A stretch of 14,165 nucleotides of DNA. Origin: an uncultured bacterium (GTDB lineage Bacteria; Bacillota; Clostridia; Oscillospirales; Oscillospiraceae). This document shows, one piece after another, positions 1 to 7,815 of this stretch. Below the pieces are notes generated by a model. That model saw only the letters and a program-made list of their open reading frames with translations, had not been told where the DNA came from and did not search any database. The position numbers and the translations under genes were made by a program. The stretch lies in contig CAJMQD010000002.1 of assembly GCA_905215425.1 (NCBI GenBank), positions 1 through 14,165 of the forward strand. Direction: 5' to 3'. Each line of letters opens with the position of its first letter. Position 1 is the stretch's first letter.

Positions 1-41
1 TCCGGAGCGGTGAAGTCTGTGATGGGGATGATGCGAGCCAT
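1..41 (-). CDS. 5' end of a gene running off the left edge (possibly TrmH/SpoU-type RNA methyltransferase)
   Basis: Only the first 13 complete codons and part of the next are inside the window. On the minus strand an ATG at 41-39 opens a frame reading MARIIPITDFTAP. It is preceded by a good ribosome site, AAGGGAG (complement of 49-55), seven bases upstream, which is the main reason to believe this start. The peptide resembles the N-terminus I remember for some clostridial TrmH/SpoU-family RNA methyltransferases (a short hydrophobic stretch, then an 'SAPELD'-like motif), but 13 residues cannot prove a family. It lies 32 bp downstream of the SLH glycosidase gene on the same strand with no terminator between them, so the two may share a transcript. 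The existence of a gene here is moderately supported; the product name is a weak guess. Confidence 0.45.
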   Translation of the reverse strand, partial: MARIIPITDFTAP

Positions 42-73
42 AGAAAAGCTCCCTTCCGGCGGTCGTAATTGGA

Positions 74-2896
74 TCACTGGTTCAGAACCAGATAGTTGGC
101 CGAGACATAGCCGATGGCGGCCTGTCCGTTGCTGACAAATAAGATCTGGTGCCAACCGTCAATATCTGCCTCCAATACCACCACTCGGGTCCCCTCTTTC
201 AGAGAACCGATGATGGAACTTGACGTGCTGGAGCCGGAACGGACGTTCAGACCCAGTTCCGCCCCGGTGACCGTGCCCGTCAGCTGGGCGGCCTGACACC
301 GGACCAGACAGCTGGCGGAGATGGCCCCGCAGCTGACTGTAACGGTGGCGGTGGGGTTGCCCACCCCGGCGAAGATGTTGGTGACCGCCCCCTTGGAGTT
401 TACGGTGAGGGCAGAGGGGTCGCTGACTGTCCAGGTCAGCTGCGCCTGGGTCTCCTGGGGCAGGACGGCGGCCTCCAGCTGGAAGGTCTCGCCGGAACGG
501 AGGGTGATATCCGTCTCGTTCAGGGAGATAGACAGGTCGGAGGGCAGTTCAGGCTGCTGGGGCTCATCGGGGACAATGGGAGATTCCGGCGGGGTAAAGT
601 GCAGCAGGTTGTACAGCAGAATGGCCATCTCCGCGCGCGTGAGCTTTCCGGCGGGGTCGATGCCGCTGCCCTTGCCGCCGACGATGCCTTGGGATACTAA
701 GGTGGCGGTGGGGATAAGGGCGTAGTCGGAGAAGGAGGAGTAATCACTGTAATTCTTCAGGATATCCGGGTTGCCGTCCTTACATTGGATGTTCAGCAGG
801 GGCAGGACCTGGCGGAGGATGGTGAAGGCCTGCTCCCGGGTGATCTGGGCGTTGGGGGAGAAACAGCCGTTTCCTATGCCGGAGGCCACGCTGTTGGCCT
901 GCCCCCAGGCCAGGGCGGTGCAGTAATAGTCGCTGGCCGACACATCCTGGAAGGTGCAGGGGGTGGAGACAGCGGGTTTGCCCAGGGCGGAGTACAGCAT
1001 CAGGATAAAATCACCCCGGCGGATGGGCTCATCCCGGCCGAACAGGGTGGGAGAGATACCGCCCACGATTCCGTTTTCATAACAGTACTCTACGGCAGTA
1101 TAGGCCCAGTGACTCTCATCCACATCGGTGTGGATATTTTTTAAGGTTACAGGGATGGTGCGGGTAATTCCTCCGGCGGAGGCCACGATGGAGCCGCTTC
1201 CCCCGGTAGAGCTGGCGGTGAACACGCCGTCGGCTGTGATGGTGCCGGCGTCCCCATTCACGGACCAGGTGACGCCGGAGCCGCTGCGCAGGGCGGCCCG
1301 GGACCAGTAGGTGCCGGTGGCGGACAGGGCGGCGGAGCTGCCCGCGTTCACGGTCAAGCCGGACAGGGCCTTGGTGCTGCCGGCCGCGGTGACGGACAGG
1401 TCGGACAGGCTGTCCACTACGTGGATCTGAGCGGTACCCTGAAGACCCAGGGAGCGGGAGGAGAGAATCACAGTGTCGGTGCCGGGTTTGCTTCCGGCGG
1501 TATAAACCGCACCGTCAAAGCTGCCCAGACCGGTCTCGGAGCGGAAGGTCAGATCGGTGGGCTGAGTATCCAAGGGGTTGGCGGCGCTGTCCAGAACAGC
1601 GGCCTGTCCCAGAGTGACGGAGGAACCTGCCAGAACGACCAGACCGTCCTCCTTCAGGACCAGACGGCGGTTTTTCCCGTCCCCTTGGTCCTTGGTGACA
1701 AATAGCAGGAAGGTGGCGCAGCTGCGGGCCTTGCCGTCGGAGGGGCGGTTCACTGTGGAGGGGGTACTCTGCCCGGGCACCAGTACGCTCATGGTGGAGC
1801 TGCCGCCGCCGTCCAGATTGACGGCCCAGACGCAGCCCTGGTCCAGCAACTCCTGGGCGGTCTCCTTTTGGGTCAGCCCGCCGGAGTAGCCTGACTGCCG
1901 GCCGTCCGCCACATAGCACACCAGGGTGCCGTCCTTCTTCATACCAAGAGCGGTGCGGGGGGCGCGGCCCTCCTTACTGTGCTGCCAGGTGGAGGTGTCG
2001 GTCATCTCGCCGTCCCACACCATCAGGTCGCCGCAGCCGCCCGCCCACTGGGCGGCGGAAAGGGCATCGTTTTTGCAGTCCACAGACAGGGTCACCGTGT
2101 CCCCCACCTGGAAGGTCTCGTACAGGCTGTCCCACTGGCTGCCGCTCTGGGCGGTGAGGATATACTCGTCCTCGCCGATGGCGGTGGACTGATCGGTTTG
2201 CAGCAGCTCGGTGACCTCGAAATGCAGGGTGGAATTCAGTTCCATGGTCTTCCCCTGGTCCCGGCCGGTCAGCTTCAGGCGGACCATCCACCCGGCGGAG
2301 CCGTCCGTCCGGGTCGAGACGGTGGAGAAGTCCCGGTTCAGCAGGTAGAGGCTGCCCACGGTGCGCCATTTGTTGAAATGGGGGATGACGGTCGCCTCCC
2401 CTGTGTTGTCGTGGGTCAGGGTCATGGTGATCTCCGGAGCGCTGATGTACTCCATAGAGCCACCCACCACGGCGATGGTGCCAAACCCCTCGGGGCTGGA
2501 CTTATAGACGCCATCCTCGATGGAAAGCCCCATGGGAACGCCGGTGGCGGTGGAGAAATAGTCGGTGTTCATGGCGCCCAGTACCCGCCAGCCCTGCTGC
2601 TGGGCCTGCTTGATGGCCCCGTTGATGGTGGAGGAGGCGTAGATGGTGCCGGAGGACTGGAGCATGATGGCCTGGACCTGGCTGTCCGGGTCCAGCTCCA
2701 GGGCGTAGCTCTCTGTGCGCCCGGTGGAGGGATGCTGGGAGATGGTATTGATGTAGGTAAGCCCCTGGGCTACGGTGCGCTTGGTGGTCAGCTTCGCCTC
2801 TCCCGCGGCGGAGGCGAAGACAGGGGGGATAAGCATCAGGGCGGCCAGAGCCAGAGCGGCGGCCCGGCGGCCCAGGGAGGAAATGGTATATCTCAT
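74..2896 (-). CDS. Secreted SLH-domain phosphodiester glycosidase (NAGPA-like) with Ig-like and SH3 domains
   Basis: The 940-aa protein is predicted to be exported and held at the cell surface. Residues 1-30 form a signal peptide (RR, an Ala/Leu core, AxA at 28-30). Residues about 45-400 are a phosphodiester glycosidase (NAGPA, DUF2233-like) domain with recognisable family motifs: NTDYF 110-114, RTALG 314-318, DGRQ...GYSGGLT 331-341 and NLDGGGSSTM 360-369. The mammalian member of this family removes GlcNAc from a phosphodiester; the bacterial substrates are mostly unknown. Residues about 411-586 look like two Ig-like (Big) modules. Three SLH repeats follow at about 591-640, 651-697 and 715-765, the third carrying the canonical TRAE (753-756) and the others RRGD and TREQ. 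A BIG2-like domain spans about 785-868 and a bacterial SH3 domain 872-938. Having the SLH triplet inside the chain rather than at one end is less usual. The start has AAGGAG five bases upstream. It is divergent from the cell-wall polymer operon, which makes the ligand that SLH domains need. Confidence 0.9.
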   Translation of the reverse strand: MRYTISSLGRRAAALALAALMLIPPVFASAAGEAKLTTKRTVAQGLTYINTISQHPSTGRTESYALELDPDSQVQAIMLQSSGTIYASSTINGAIKQAQQQGWRVLGAMNTDYFSTATGVPMGLSIEDGVYKSSPEGFGTIAVVGGSMEYISAPEITMTLTHDNTGEATVIPHFNKWRTVGSLYLLNRDFSTVSTRTDGSAGWMVRLKLTGRDQGKTMELNSTLHFEVTELLQTDQSTAIGEDEYILTAQSGSQWDSLYETFQVGDTVTLSVDCKNDALSAAQWAGGCGDLMVWDGEMTDTSTWQHSKEGRAPRTALGMKKDGTLVCYVADGRQSGYSGGLTQKETAQELLDQGCVWAVNLDGGGSSTMSVLVPGQSTPSTVNRPSDGKARSCATFLLFVTKDQGDGKNRRLVLKEDGLVVLAGSSVTLGQAAVLDSAANPLDTQPTDLTFRSETGLGSFDGAVYTAGSKPGTDTVILSSRSLGLQGTAQIHVVDSLSDLSVTAAGSTKALSGLTVNAGSSAALSATGTYWSRAALRSGSGVTWSVNGDAGTITADGVFTASSTGGSGSIVASAGGITRTIPVTLKNIHTDVDESHWAYTAVEYCYENGIVGGISPTLFGRDEPIRRGDFILMLYSALGKPAVSTPCTFQDVSASDYYCTALAWGQANSVASGIGNGCFSPNAQITREQAFTILRQVLPLLNIQCKDGNPDILKNYSDYSSFSDYALIPTATLVSQGIVGGKGSGIDPAGKLTRAEMAILLYNLLHFTPPESPIVPDEPQQPELPSDLSISLNETDITLRSGETFQLEAAVLPQETQAQLTWTVSDPSALTVNSKGAVTNIFAGVGNPTATVTVSCGAISASCLVRCQAAQLTGTVTGAELGLNVRSGSSTSSSIIGSLKEGTRVVVLEADIDGWHQILFVSNGQAAIGYVSANYLVLNQ

Positions 2897-2935
2897 GGCA
2901 ACTCCTTTTCATTGGGCGGTAAAAAACAGTACGGG

Positions 2936-2952
2936 GTCCGGCAGGGCCGGAC
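2936..2952 (-). other. Hairpin at the predicted 5' end of the glycosidase mRNA
   Basis: GTCCGG (2936-2941) and CCGGAC (2947-2952) form a perfect 6-bp GC-rich stem around a 5-base loop. It lies between the minus-strand -10 element (2963-2968) and the ribosome site (2902-2907), so it would be the first structure in the leader. A 5'-terminal hairpin can protect an mRNA from decay, and the same palindrome could be a protein-binding site. The symmetry is seen; the function is inferred. Confidence 0.4.
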
Positions 2953-2962
2953 TGGAACTCTT

Positions 2963-2991
2963 ATTATAGCAGGGTGTGGCCCGAGGGACAA
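2963..2991 (-). promoter_or_regulatory. Extended -10 promoter of the SLH glycosidase gene
   Basis: On the minus strand TTGTCC (2991-2986) is followed after 17 bases by a perfect TATAAT (2968-2963). TGC directly before the -10 makes it an extended -10 element. Transcription should start near 2956, giving a leader of about 60 bases before the ATG at 2896. Spacing and -10 are ideal for a housekeeping sigma factor; the -35 matches 4 of 6. Confidence 0.7.
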
Positions 2992-3084
2992 TGGAAAAAG
3001 GTGGAGACTTTATAGAAAATTAAGAAAGAGACCGGAAAAGACAGCGGCAGTTATGAACAAGAAATAAACTTGAGCCGCCAGCGG

Positions 3085-3113
3085 TTGAAAAAGCTGTTTT
3101 AATGGTGTAAAAT
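3085..3113 (+). promoter_or_regulatory. Promoter of the murJ-to-znuB operon
   Basis: TTGAAA (3085-3090), a 17-base spacer and TAAAAT (3108-3113) match a vegetative sigma-70/sigma-A promoter well. The start would be near 3120, leaving about 45 bases of leader with the ribosome site AAAGGAGAGG at 3148-3157. No other clear promoter was found before the terminator at 13190, so it may drive nine genes. It diverges from the promoter at 2963-2991, with about 95 bp between the two -35 elements. Confidence 0.65.
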
Positions 3114-3165
3114 AGTTTGGTTTCATATTGGGGCCTGTGCCCCTGCGAAAGGAGAGGTGCGTCCC

Positions 3166-4722
3166 ATGGCCCCCAAACGGGACAATACCGCCCGCACCAT
3201 CAGCTGGGTGATGGCCATTACCCTGATCGGAAAGGTGATGGGCCTATACCGGGACCGGCTGCTGGCCGTGCGTTACAGCGTGGGGATGGAGGCCAACGCC
3301 TTCTTCACCGCCAGCCGTATCCCCCGGGTATTTTTTGACGCGGTATTTGCCAGCGCCATCGCCGCCTGTTTTATTCCGGTGTTCAGCGAATACCTGGAAA
3401 AGCAAGGGCGGAAAGAGGCGGAGCGCTTTGCCGGACAATTTGTCACTGTGATCCTGCTGCTCACCGGCGGACTGAGTGTTTTGGGCATGCTGTTTCCCCG
3501 GCCGCTGGTGGCCCTTTTTGCCGACTATGCCGACCCGGCCACCACCGCTTTGGCGGTGTCTCTCACCCGGGCGCTGTTCCCCACGGTGCTGTTTTCGGGG
3601 GCGGCGTTCTCGCTGGTAGGCATTTTACAGGCCCAGGACCGCTTTACCGCACCGGCCCTGATGTCTGCGGTGTCTAACCTGGCTATCATCGTCTACTTTT
3701 TGTTCTTAGACGATAAGTTTGGGATCTATGGTCTGGCCGGGGCCTACTTGGTGGGCTGGCTGCTCCAGGCGCTGATCCAACTGCCCTCCCTGAAGAAAAC
3801 GGGATTTGTATTCCGCCCCAGTCTCTCCCTCCGGTCGGAGGGGATGAAGAAGGTGTTTGCCCTGATGGGACCGGTGATGGTGTCCACCTGGGTGCAGCCC
3901 ATTAACCTGGTCATCAATTCCCGCTTCGGCTCCCACCTGTATGACGGCGGCGGTGTGGCGGTGCTGGAGTATTCCACCAATCTCTATCTGGTCATTGCGG
4001 GGACCTTTGTGCTGTCGGTGACCAATGTGATCTTCCCCCGGCTGTCCCGTATGGCGGCGGGGGAGCGCCAGGGGGAACTGGAGGACACCCTGCGGATGTC
4101 CCTCCACGGGACGCTGTTCTTCGTTCTGCCCATGGTGGCGGGGCTGATGCTCCTGTCCCGGCCCATGATCTCCTTCCTGTACGGCGGCGGCCAGTTCGAC
4201 GGGCAGTCGGTGGCCCTCACCTCCTCAGCCTTGACCTGGCTGTCCCTGGGCATGGTGGGTTACGCTGTGCAGAACATCCTCAGCCGGGCCTATTTCGCCC
4301 GACAGAAGGGCTTGGCCCCCTTGGTCGCCGGCGCCTGCTCCATCGGGGCCAATCTGGCTCTGTGTGCGGTGCTGGTGGAGCCGCTGGGCATTGTGGGCTT
4401 GGCTCTGTCCAGTGCCGCCTCCTCTACGGTGTACGCACTGCTGCTGCTGCTCCCCATGCAGCGGGAGCATGTGGTGAACAGAGCCTTGATGCTGGATCTG
4501 GGGAAAATGCTGCTGTCCACCCTGCTGATGGCGGCGGCGGTGTGGGCTGTACGGGGCGGCCTGGGGCAGTATCTCCTTGGTGGAAAGCTGGGAGAACTGA
4601 TCCTGATGGGCGCCTGCGTACTGGCCGGCGCACTGGTGTATTTTATCGCAGCCGCTCTGCTGGAGCTGGAGGAGGCAGGTCTCGTCCGGACTGTGCTGGG
4701 GCGGAAAAAGAAACGAGGTTGA
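3166..4722 (+). CDS. murJ: MurJ/MviN-family lipid-linked oligosaccharide flippase
   Basis: A 518-aa polytopic membrane protein of the MurJ/MviN branch of the MOP exporter superfamily. Members move undecaprenyl-linked precursors (lipid II, or polymer repeat units) across the membrane. The N-terminus shows the family pattern: TISWVMAITLIGKVMGLYRDR, then an 'ANAFFTASRIP' segment and 'FIPVFSEY', with alternating hydrophobic spans through to a basic tail ending RKKKRG. The length suits 13-14 membrane spans. I prefer ATG 3166 over an in-frame GTG at 3157, because the GTG overlaps the ribosome site AAAGGAGAGG (3148-3157), which is ideally spaced for the ATG. It is first in the operon, 3 bp before an O-antigen ligase-like gene. 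That context suggests it may be dedicated to the cell-wall polymer rather than to lipid II, although the sequence alone cannot separate these jobs. The family call is strong; the substrate is open. Confidence 0.88.
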   Translation: MAPKRDNTARTISWVMAITLIGKVMGLYRDRLLAVRYSVGMEANAFFTASRIPRVFFDAVFASAIAACFIPVFSEYLEKQGRKEAERFAGQFVTVILLLTGGLSVLGMLFPRPLVALFADYADPATTALAVSLTRALFPTVLFSGAAFSLVGILQAQDRFTAPALMSAVSNLAIIVYFLFLDDKFGIYGLAGAYLVGWLLQALIQLPSLKKTGFVFRPSLSLRSEGMKKVFALMGPVMVSTWVQPINLVINSRFGSHLYDGGGVAVLEYSTNLYLVIAGTFVLSVTNVIFPRLSRMAAGERQGELEDTLRMSLHGTLFFVLPMVAGLMLLSRPMISFLYGGGQFDGQSVALTSSALTWLSLGMVGYAVQNILSRAYFARQKGLAPLVAGACSIGANLALCAVLVEPLGIVGLALSSAASSTVYALLLLLPMQREHVVNRALMLDLGKMLLSTLLMAAAVWAVRGGLGQYLLGGKLGELILMGACVLAGALVYFIAAALLELEEAGLVRTVLGRKKKRG

Positions 4723-4725
4723 CCC

Positions 4726-6186
4726 ATGGAACAACTGCAAAATATGGTAAGTGCCAGTGTGGTCTGCCGCTGGTTGACGGCCCTGTGCGCCTGGTTCGGG
4801 CGGCAGTGGCAGAGCAGCGGCGTGATCCAGTGGTTTTTGCACCCCACGGAGAAGGAGAAGGGGATCTCTGACAGCAGCCTGTTTTACCGGCTGTTTTTGG
4901 CGGTCCACCACGGTCTGGCCTGGGTATATGCCAAGCTGCGGCTGGAGAAGCTTTTTGCGGGCAGTGTGTTCTGCCATCCCTTTTTCTGGTGCGCCCTGCC
5001 TGTGGTGCTGGCCCCGCTGATGGCGGTGTCCGGTGCGTCCATTCTGGTGCTGATGCTGGCGGCGGTGGGCTATGCCACTGTGCTGCTGGCCTTTGTGCGG
5101 GACAGGGACCGCATCCTGTATTACGCACCCATGAACCGCTGGATCTATCTTTACGCGGCGGTCTATTTGGCGGGGGCCTGGTTCTCTGTGTCCCGGCGCA
5201 GTTCCCTGAAGGTTGGGGCGCTGACGGTGGCCTTTCTCCTGTTTGCCATCGTGCTGGAAAACGCCATTCGCTCCAAGAGACAGCTGGACGGCCTGATCCG
5301 GGCCATGGTGCTGGTAGGGGCGGTGGTGGCCCTTTACGGCGTGTGTCAATACCTGTTCGGATGGGGCTATCAGTCGGCGGCCTGGGTAGACAGCGATATG
5401 TTCTCCTCCATCACCTTCCGGGTGCCCTCCACCTTCAGTAATCCCAATATGTTGGGACAGTATTTTATTCTTATTATCCCCTTTGGCGGCGCTTGCCTGC
5501 TGACTGCCAAGCATTGGAACAGCCGCATGGTATGGCTGATCTGCTGCGGGCTGATGTGCGTGTGTATGCTCCTCACCTTCTCCCGGGGGGCCTGGCTGGG
5601 CCTGCTGTTTGCGGGGGCGGTGTTCTTTGTGCTGCTGGACCCGAGATTGATTCTGTTGGCGCCCTTCGCGTTTGCAGCCCTGGTTCTGGTCATGCCGGAC
5701 ACGGTGATCAGCCGCTTTACCAGCATTGGCAACATGGGGGATGCCTCTACCTCTTACCGGGTCTATATCTGGATGGGCGTACTGGCCATGCTGAAAAAGT
5801 ATTGGCTGTGCGGAATTGGCCCGGGGGACGGAGCGTTCAACCTGGTCTATCCCGCTTACAGTTACAACTCCATCGTGGCGCCCCACTCCCACAACCTGTA
5901 TTTACAGATCATCTGTGATGCGGGTATTTGCGAGCTGCTGGTGTTCCTGATGATTCTGTTCCACTATTTCCGCCGCCTGTGCGCGGCCATGGGCCGGGAA
6001 AAAGACCGGGACAGCCGCCTGTTCCAGATTGCGGCGGTGGCCAGCGTCTGTGGCTTTCTGGTGCAGGCCATGACGGATTATTCCTTCTATAATTACCGGG
6101 TGATGTTCCTGTTCTGGGCCGTCCTGGGTATAGGAGCCGTATTGGCAGGACGCAGCGCCCTGCCGGAGCGGGAGGCGGTAAAATGA
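4726..6186 (+). CDS. O-antigen ligase/Wzy-type polymerase family membrane protein
   Basis: A 486-aa multi-span membrane protein. After a partly soluble N-terminus of about 85 residues it is strongly hydrophobic. It contains the Wzy_C/WaaL hallmark: a GIGPG motif at 363-367, then a periplasmic-type loop ending in HSHN at 387-390 before 'LYLQIICDAG' and another membrane span. Family members use undecaprenyl-linked glycans as donors, either to polymerise repeat units or to transfer a finished glycan to an acceptor. Next to a flippase and glycosyltransferases, this one plausibly polymerises or ligates the secondary cell wall polymer. The start has GAGG (4715-4718) seven bases upstream. It overlaps the next gene by 4 bp (ATGA), indicating translational coupling. 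Ligase and polymerase cannot be told apart by sequence. Confidence 0.85.
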   Translation: MEQLQNMVSASVVCRWLTALCAWFGRQWQSSGVIQWFLHPTEKEKGISDSSLFYRLFLAVHHGLAWVYAKLRLEKLFAGSVFCHPFFWCALPVVLAPLMAVSGASILVLMLAAVGYATVLLAFVRDRDRILYYAPMNRWIYLYAAVYLAGAWFSVSRRSSLKVGALTVAFLLFAIVLENAIRSKRQLDGLIRAMVLVGAVVALYGVCQYLFGWGYQSAAWVDSDMFSSITFRVPSTFSNPNMLGQYFILIIPFGGACLLTAKHWNSRMVWLICCGLMCVCMLLTFSRGAWLGLLFAGAVFFVLLDPRLILLAPFAFAALVLVMPDTVISRFTSIGNMGDASTSYRVYIWMGVLAMLKKYWLCGIGPGDGAFNLVYPAYSYNSIVAPHSHNLYLQIICDAGICELLVFLMILFHYFRRLCAAMGREKDRDSRLFQIAAVASVCGFLVQAMTDYSFYNYRVMFLFWAVLGIGAVLAGRSALPEREAVK

Positions 6187-7301
6187 TCACGATACTGAAT
6201 CTTATCAGCGATACGAACATCGGCGGCGCCGGACGAGTGATTTTAAACTATTTGAAGTACACAGACCGGGCGCGCTTCCGCACCCTGGTGGCCGTGCCCC
6301 GGGGCTCCGCCCTGATCGGGCCGCTGAAGGAGGCGGGGGCGGAGGTCCACGAGGTGGACGCCATGGCCGACCGCTCTTACAGCAAAGAGGATGTGAAGGT
6401 GTTGACCCACTTTATCCGCAGGGTGAAGCCTGACCTGGTCCACACCCACGGCTGCCTGTCCGGGCGGATTGCAGCGAAAAAGTGCGGCCTGCCCGTGGTG
6501 TACAGCCGGCACTCCGCCTTTCCAGTACCCGCAAAGCTGAAATATCCCCCGGGACGATGGGTCAACCGCTGGCTGAATCAGCACTATGCCGACCGGATCA
6601 TTGCCGTCAGTCCCGCTACCATGGATAATCTGGTGGAGTCCGGGGTGTCCCCCAAGCGGATCACGGTGGTGATGAACGGAGTGGCCCCCCTGACGGCCAC
6701 GACGCCCGAGGAGCAGACGGCCCTGAAAAAGGAACTGGGCATCGGTCCGGACACGGTGGTATTTGGAATTCTGGCCCGCATCGAGGAGTATAAGGGCCAC
6801 GCCCTGATCGCTCAGGCGGCCCGGCAGCTGAAGACCCAGGGCCGGGACTTCAAGGTTCTGGTGGCCGGCACCGGCCAGTGGGCGGAGGAACTGGATCGGC
6901 TGGTCCGGGAACTGGATGTGGAGGACGTGATGCCCCGTTTGGGATTCCGCTCCGATGTGGCCGCGCTGCTGTCCATTCTGGATGTGCAGCTCAACGCCTC
7001 CTTCGGTACCGAGGCCACTTCCATCGCCCTGCTGGAGGGGATGAGCCTGTCTAAGCCCTCTATTGTCAGCGACTATGGGGGAAACCCATGGCTGGTGAAG
7101 GATGGGGATAACGGTCTTGTGTTCCCCAGCCGGAACAGCGGGGCCTTGGCCGCCGCCATGGAGCGGCTGATGGACCATCCGGAGCAGCGACAGGCCATGG
7201 GCCGCCGGGCCAGAGAGATATTTGAAGAACGCTTTACCGGACAGGTTTTTGCCCGAAATACGGAGCAGGTCTATCTGGAAGTTTTGAAAGGAGCACACTG
7301 A
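6183..7301 (+). CDS. GT4-family (GT-B fold) glycosyltransferase
   Basis: A 372-aa cytoplasmic retaining glycosyltransferase with both halves of the GT-B fold. The N-terminal glycine-rich acceptor loop is GGAGR at 14-18, and HTHG follows at 87-90. The C-terminal half has 'LARIEEYKGH' at 197-206, with R199 and K204 in the usual nucleotide-sugar phosphate-binding positions. It also has the EX7E motif, E277 and E285, in 'TEATSIALLEGM', followed by 'KPSIVSDYGGNPWLV'. Members add a sugar from a nucleotide donor to a lipid-linked acceptor. The donor here cannot be read from sequence. GGGAGG (6170-6175) sits seven bases before the ATG, which overlaps the previous stop. It is likely one of two transferases that build the repeat unit for the flippase upstream. 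Confidence 0.88.
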   Translation: MITILNLISDTNIGGAGRVILNYLKYTDRARFRTLVAVPRGSALIGPLKEAGAEVHEVDAMADRSYSKEDVKVLTHFIRRVKPDLVHTHGCLSGRIAAKKCGLPVVYSRHSAFPVPAKLKYPPGRWVNRWLNQHYADRIIAVSPATMDNLVESGVSPKRITVVMNGVAPLTATTPEEQTALKKELGIGPDTVVFGILARIEEYKGHALIAQAARQLKTQGRDFKVLVAGTGQWAEELDRLVRELDVEDVMPRLGFRSDVAALLSILDVQLNASFGTEATSIALLEGMSLSKPSIVSDYGGNPWLVKDGDNGLVFPSRNSGALAAAMERLMDHPEQRQAMGRRAREIFEERFTGQVFARNTEQVYLEVLKGAH

Positions 7302-7302
7302 T

Positions 7303-7815
7303 ATGGAAGAAAAGAGGACCGGGTTTCGCCTGCGGCTGAACCTGTTTGACGCCCTGGTGCTGATCGCCGCCCTGCTGGTGGGAGGCTATTTGGCCTGGAA
7401 CGCCCTGAAACCCGCTGACAACGCAGGGGAGACCCCCACTGCCTCCGTAGTGCGGTACACCATCCGGTTTCAGAAGATGATCGAGGGCACCGGATGCCTG
7501 GTGGAGGCTGGGGATGAACTCACCGAGACGGTTAAAAACTACGCCCTGGGCACGGTGATCGACAGTCAGGTGGTGCCCAACCAGACGCAGTCCCTGAATC
7601 TGGAGAGCAGGAGGTACATCAACACTTCCATTGAGGGATACGAGGATGTGCTGGTCACCGTAGAGGCCAATGCCACCGAGACGGACAGCGCGCTGGTGCT
7701 GGACGGGGGCTATGAGCTCCGGGCCGGAACTACGGTGTATCTGCGGGGACCGGGCTATATGGCCAGCGGACCTATTCTGACCATTCACCGGGAGAAGGAG
7801 GGACAGCAGGGATGA
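7303..7815 (+). CDS. DUF4330-like membrane-anchored protein (first of a tandem pair)
   Basis: A 170-aa protein with a short basic N-terminus, one membrane span at about 14-32 and an extracytoplasmic domain of about 135 residues rich in beta-type sequence ('VRYTIRF', 'LGTVIDSQVV', 'VLVTVEA', 'GYELRAGTTVYLRG'). This layout matches DUF4330, a family without a known function that I recall lying near polysaccharide genes in clostridia. It starts 1 bp after the preceding stop, with AAAGGAG just upstream. It is a diverged paralogue of the next gene: both have the span, an 'IRFQ/FTLWV' strand, a 'G-I-x-D' segment and a final basic or polar strand. Possible roles are an accessory subunit of the flippase/ligase complex or a chain-length factor. 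Both are guesses. Confidence 0.75.
   Translation: MEEKRTGFRLRLNLFDALVLIAALLVGGYLAWNALKPADNAGETPTASVVRYTIRFQKMIEGTGCLVEAGDELTETVKNYALGTVIDSQVVPNQTQSLNLESRRYINTSIEGYEDVLVTVEANATETDSALVLDGGYELRAGTTVYLRGPGYMASGPILTIHREKEGQQG

Noticed and set aside
1979..3067. A 362-codon open frame on the plus strand opposite the glycosidase gene
   Set aside because: It is the mirror of a well-supported gene with clear domains. Its product is Gly/His/Gln/Val-rich low-complexity text typical of antisense frames in GC-rich DNA, and it runs through the promoter and hairpin region.
3157..3165. Alternative GTG start for the flippase gene, three codons upstream
   Set aside because: It overlaps the ribosome site, which is correctly spaced for the ATG at 3166.
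4225..5892. A 555-codon minus-strand open frame across the flippase and Wzy-like genes
   Set aside because: Spans the boundary of two real membrane-protein genes, is His/Gln/Gly/Pro-rich, and has no recognisable domain.
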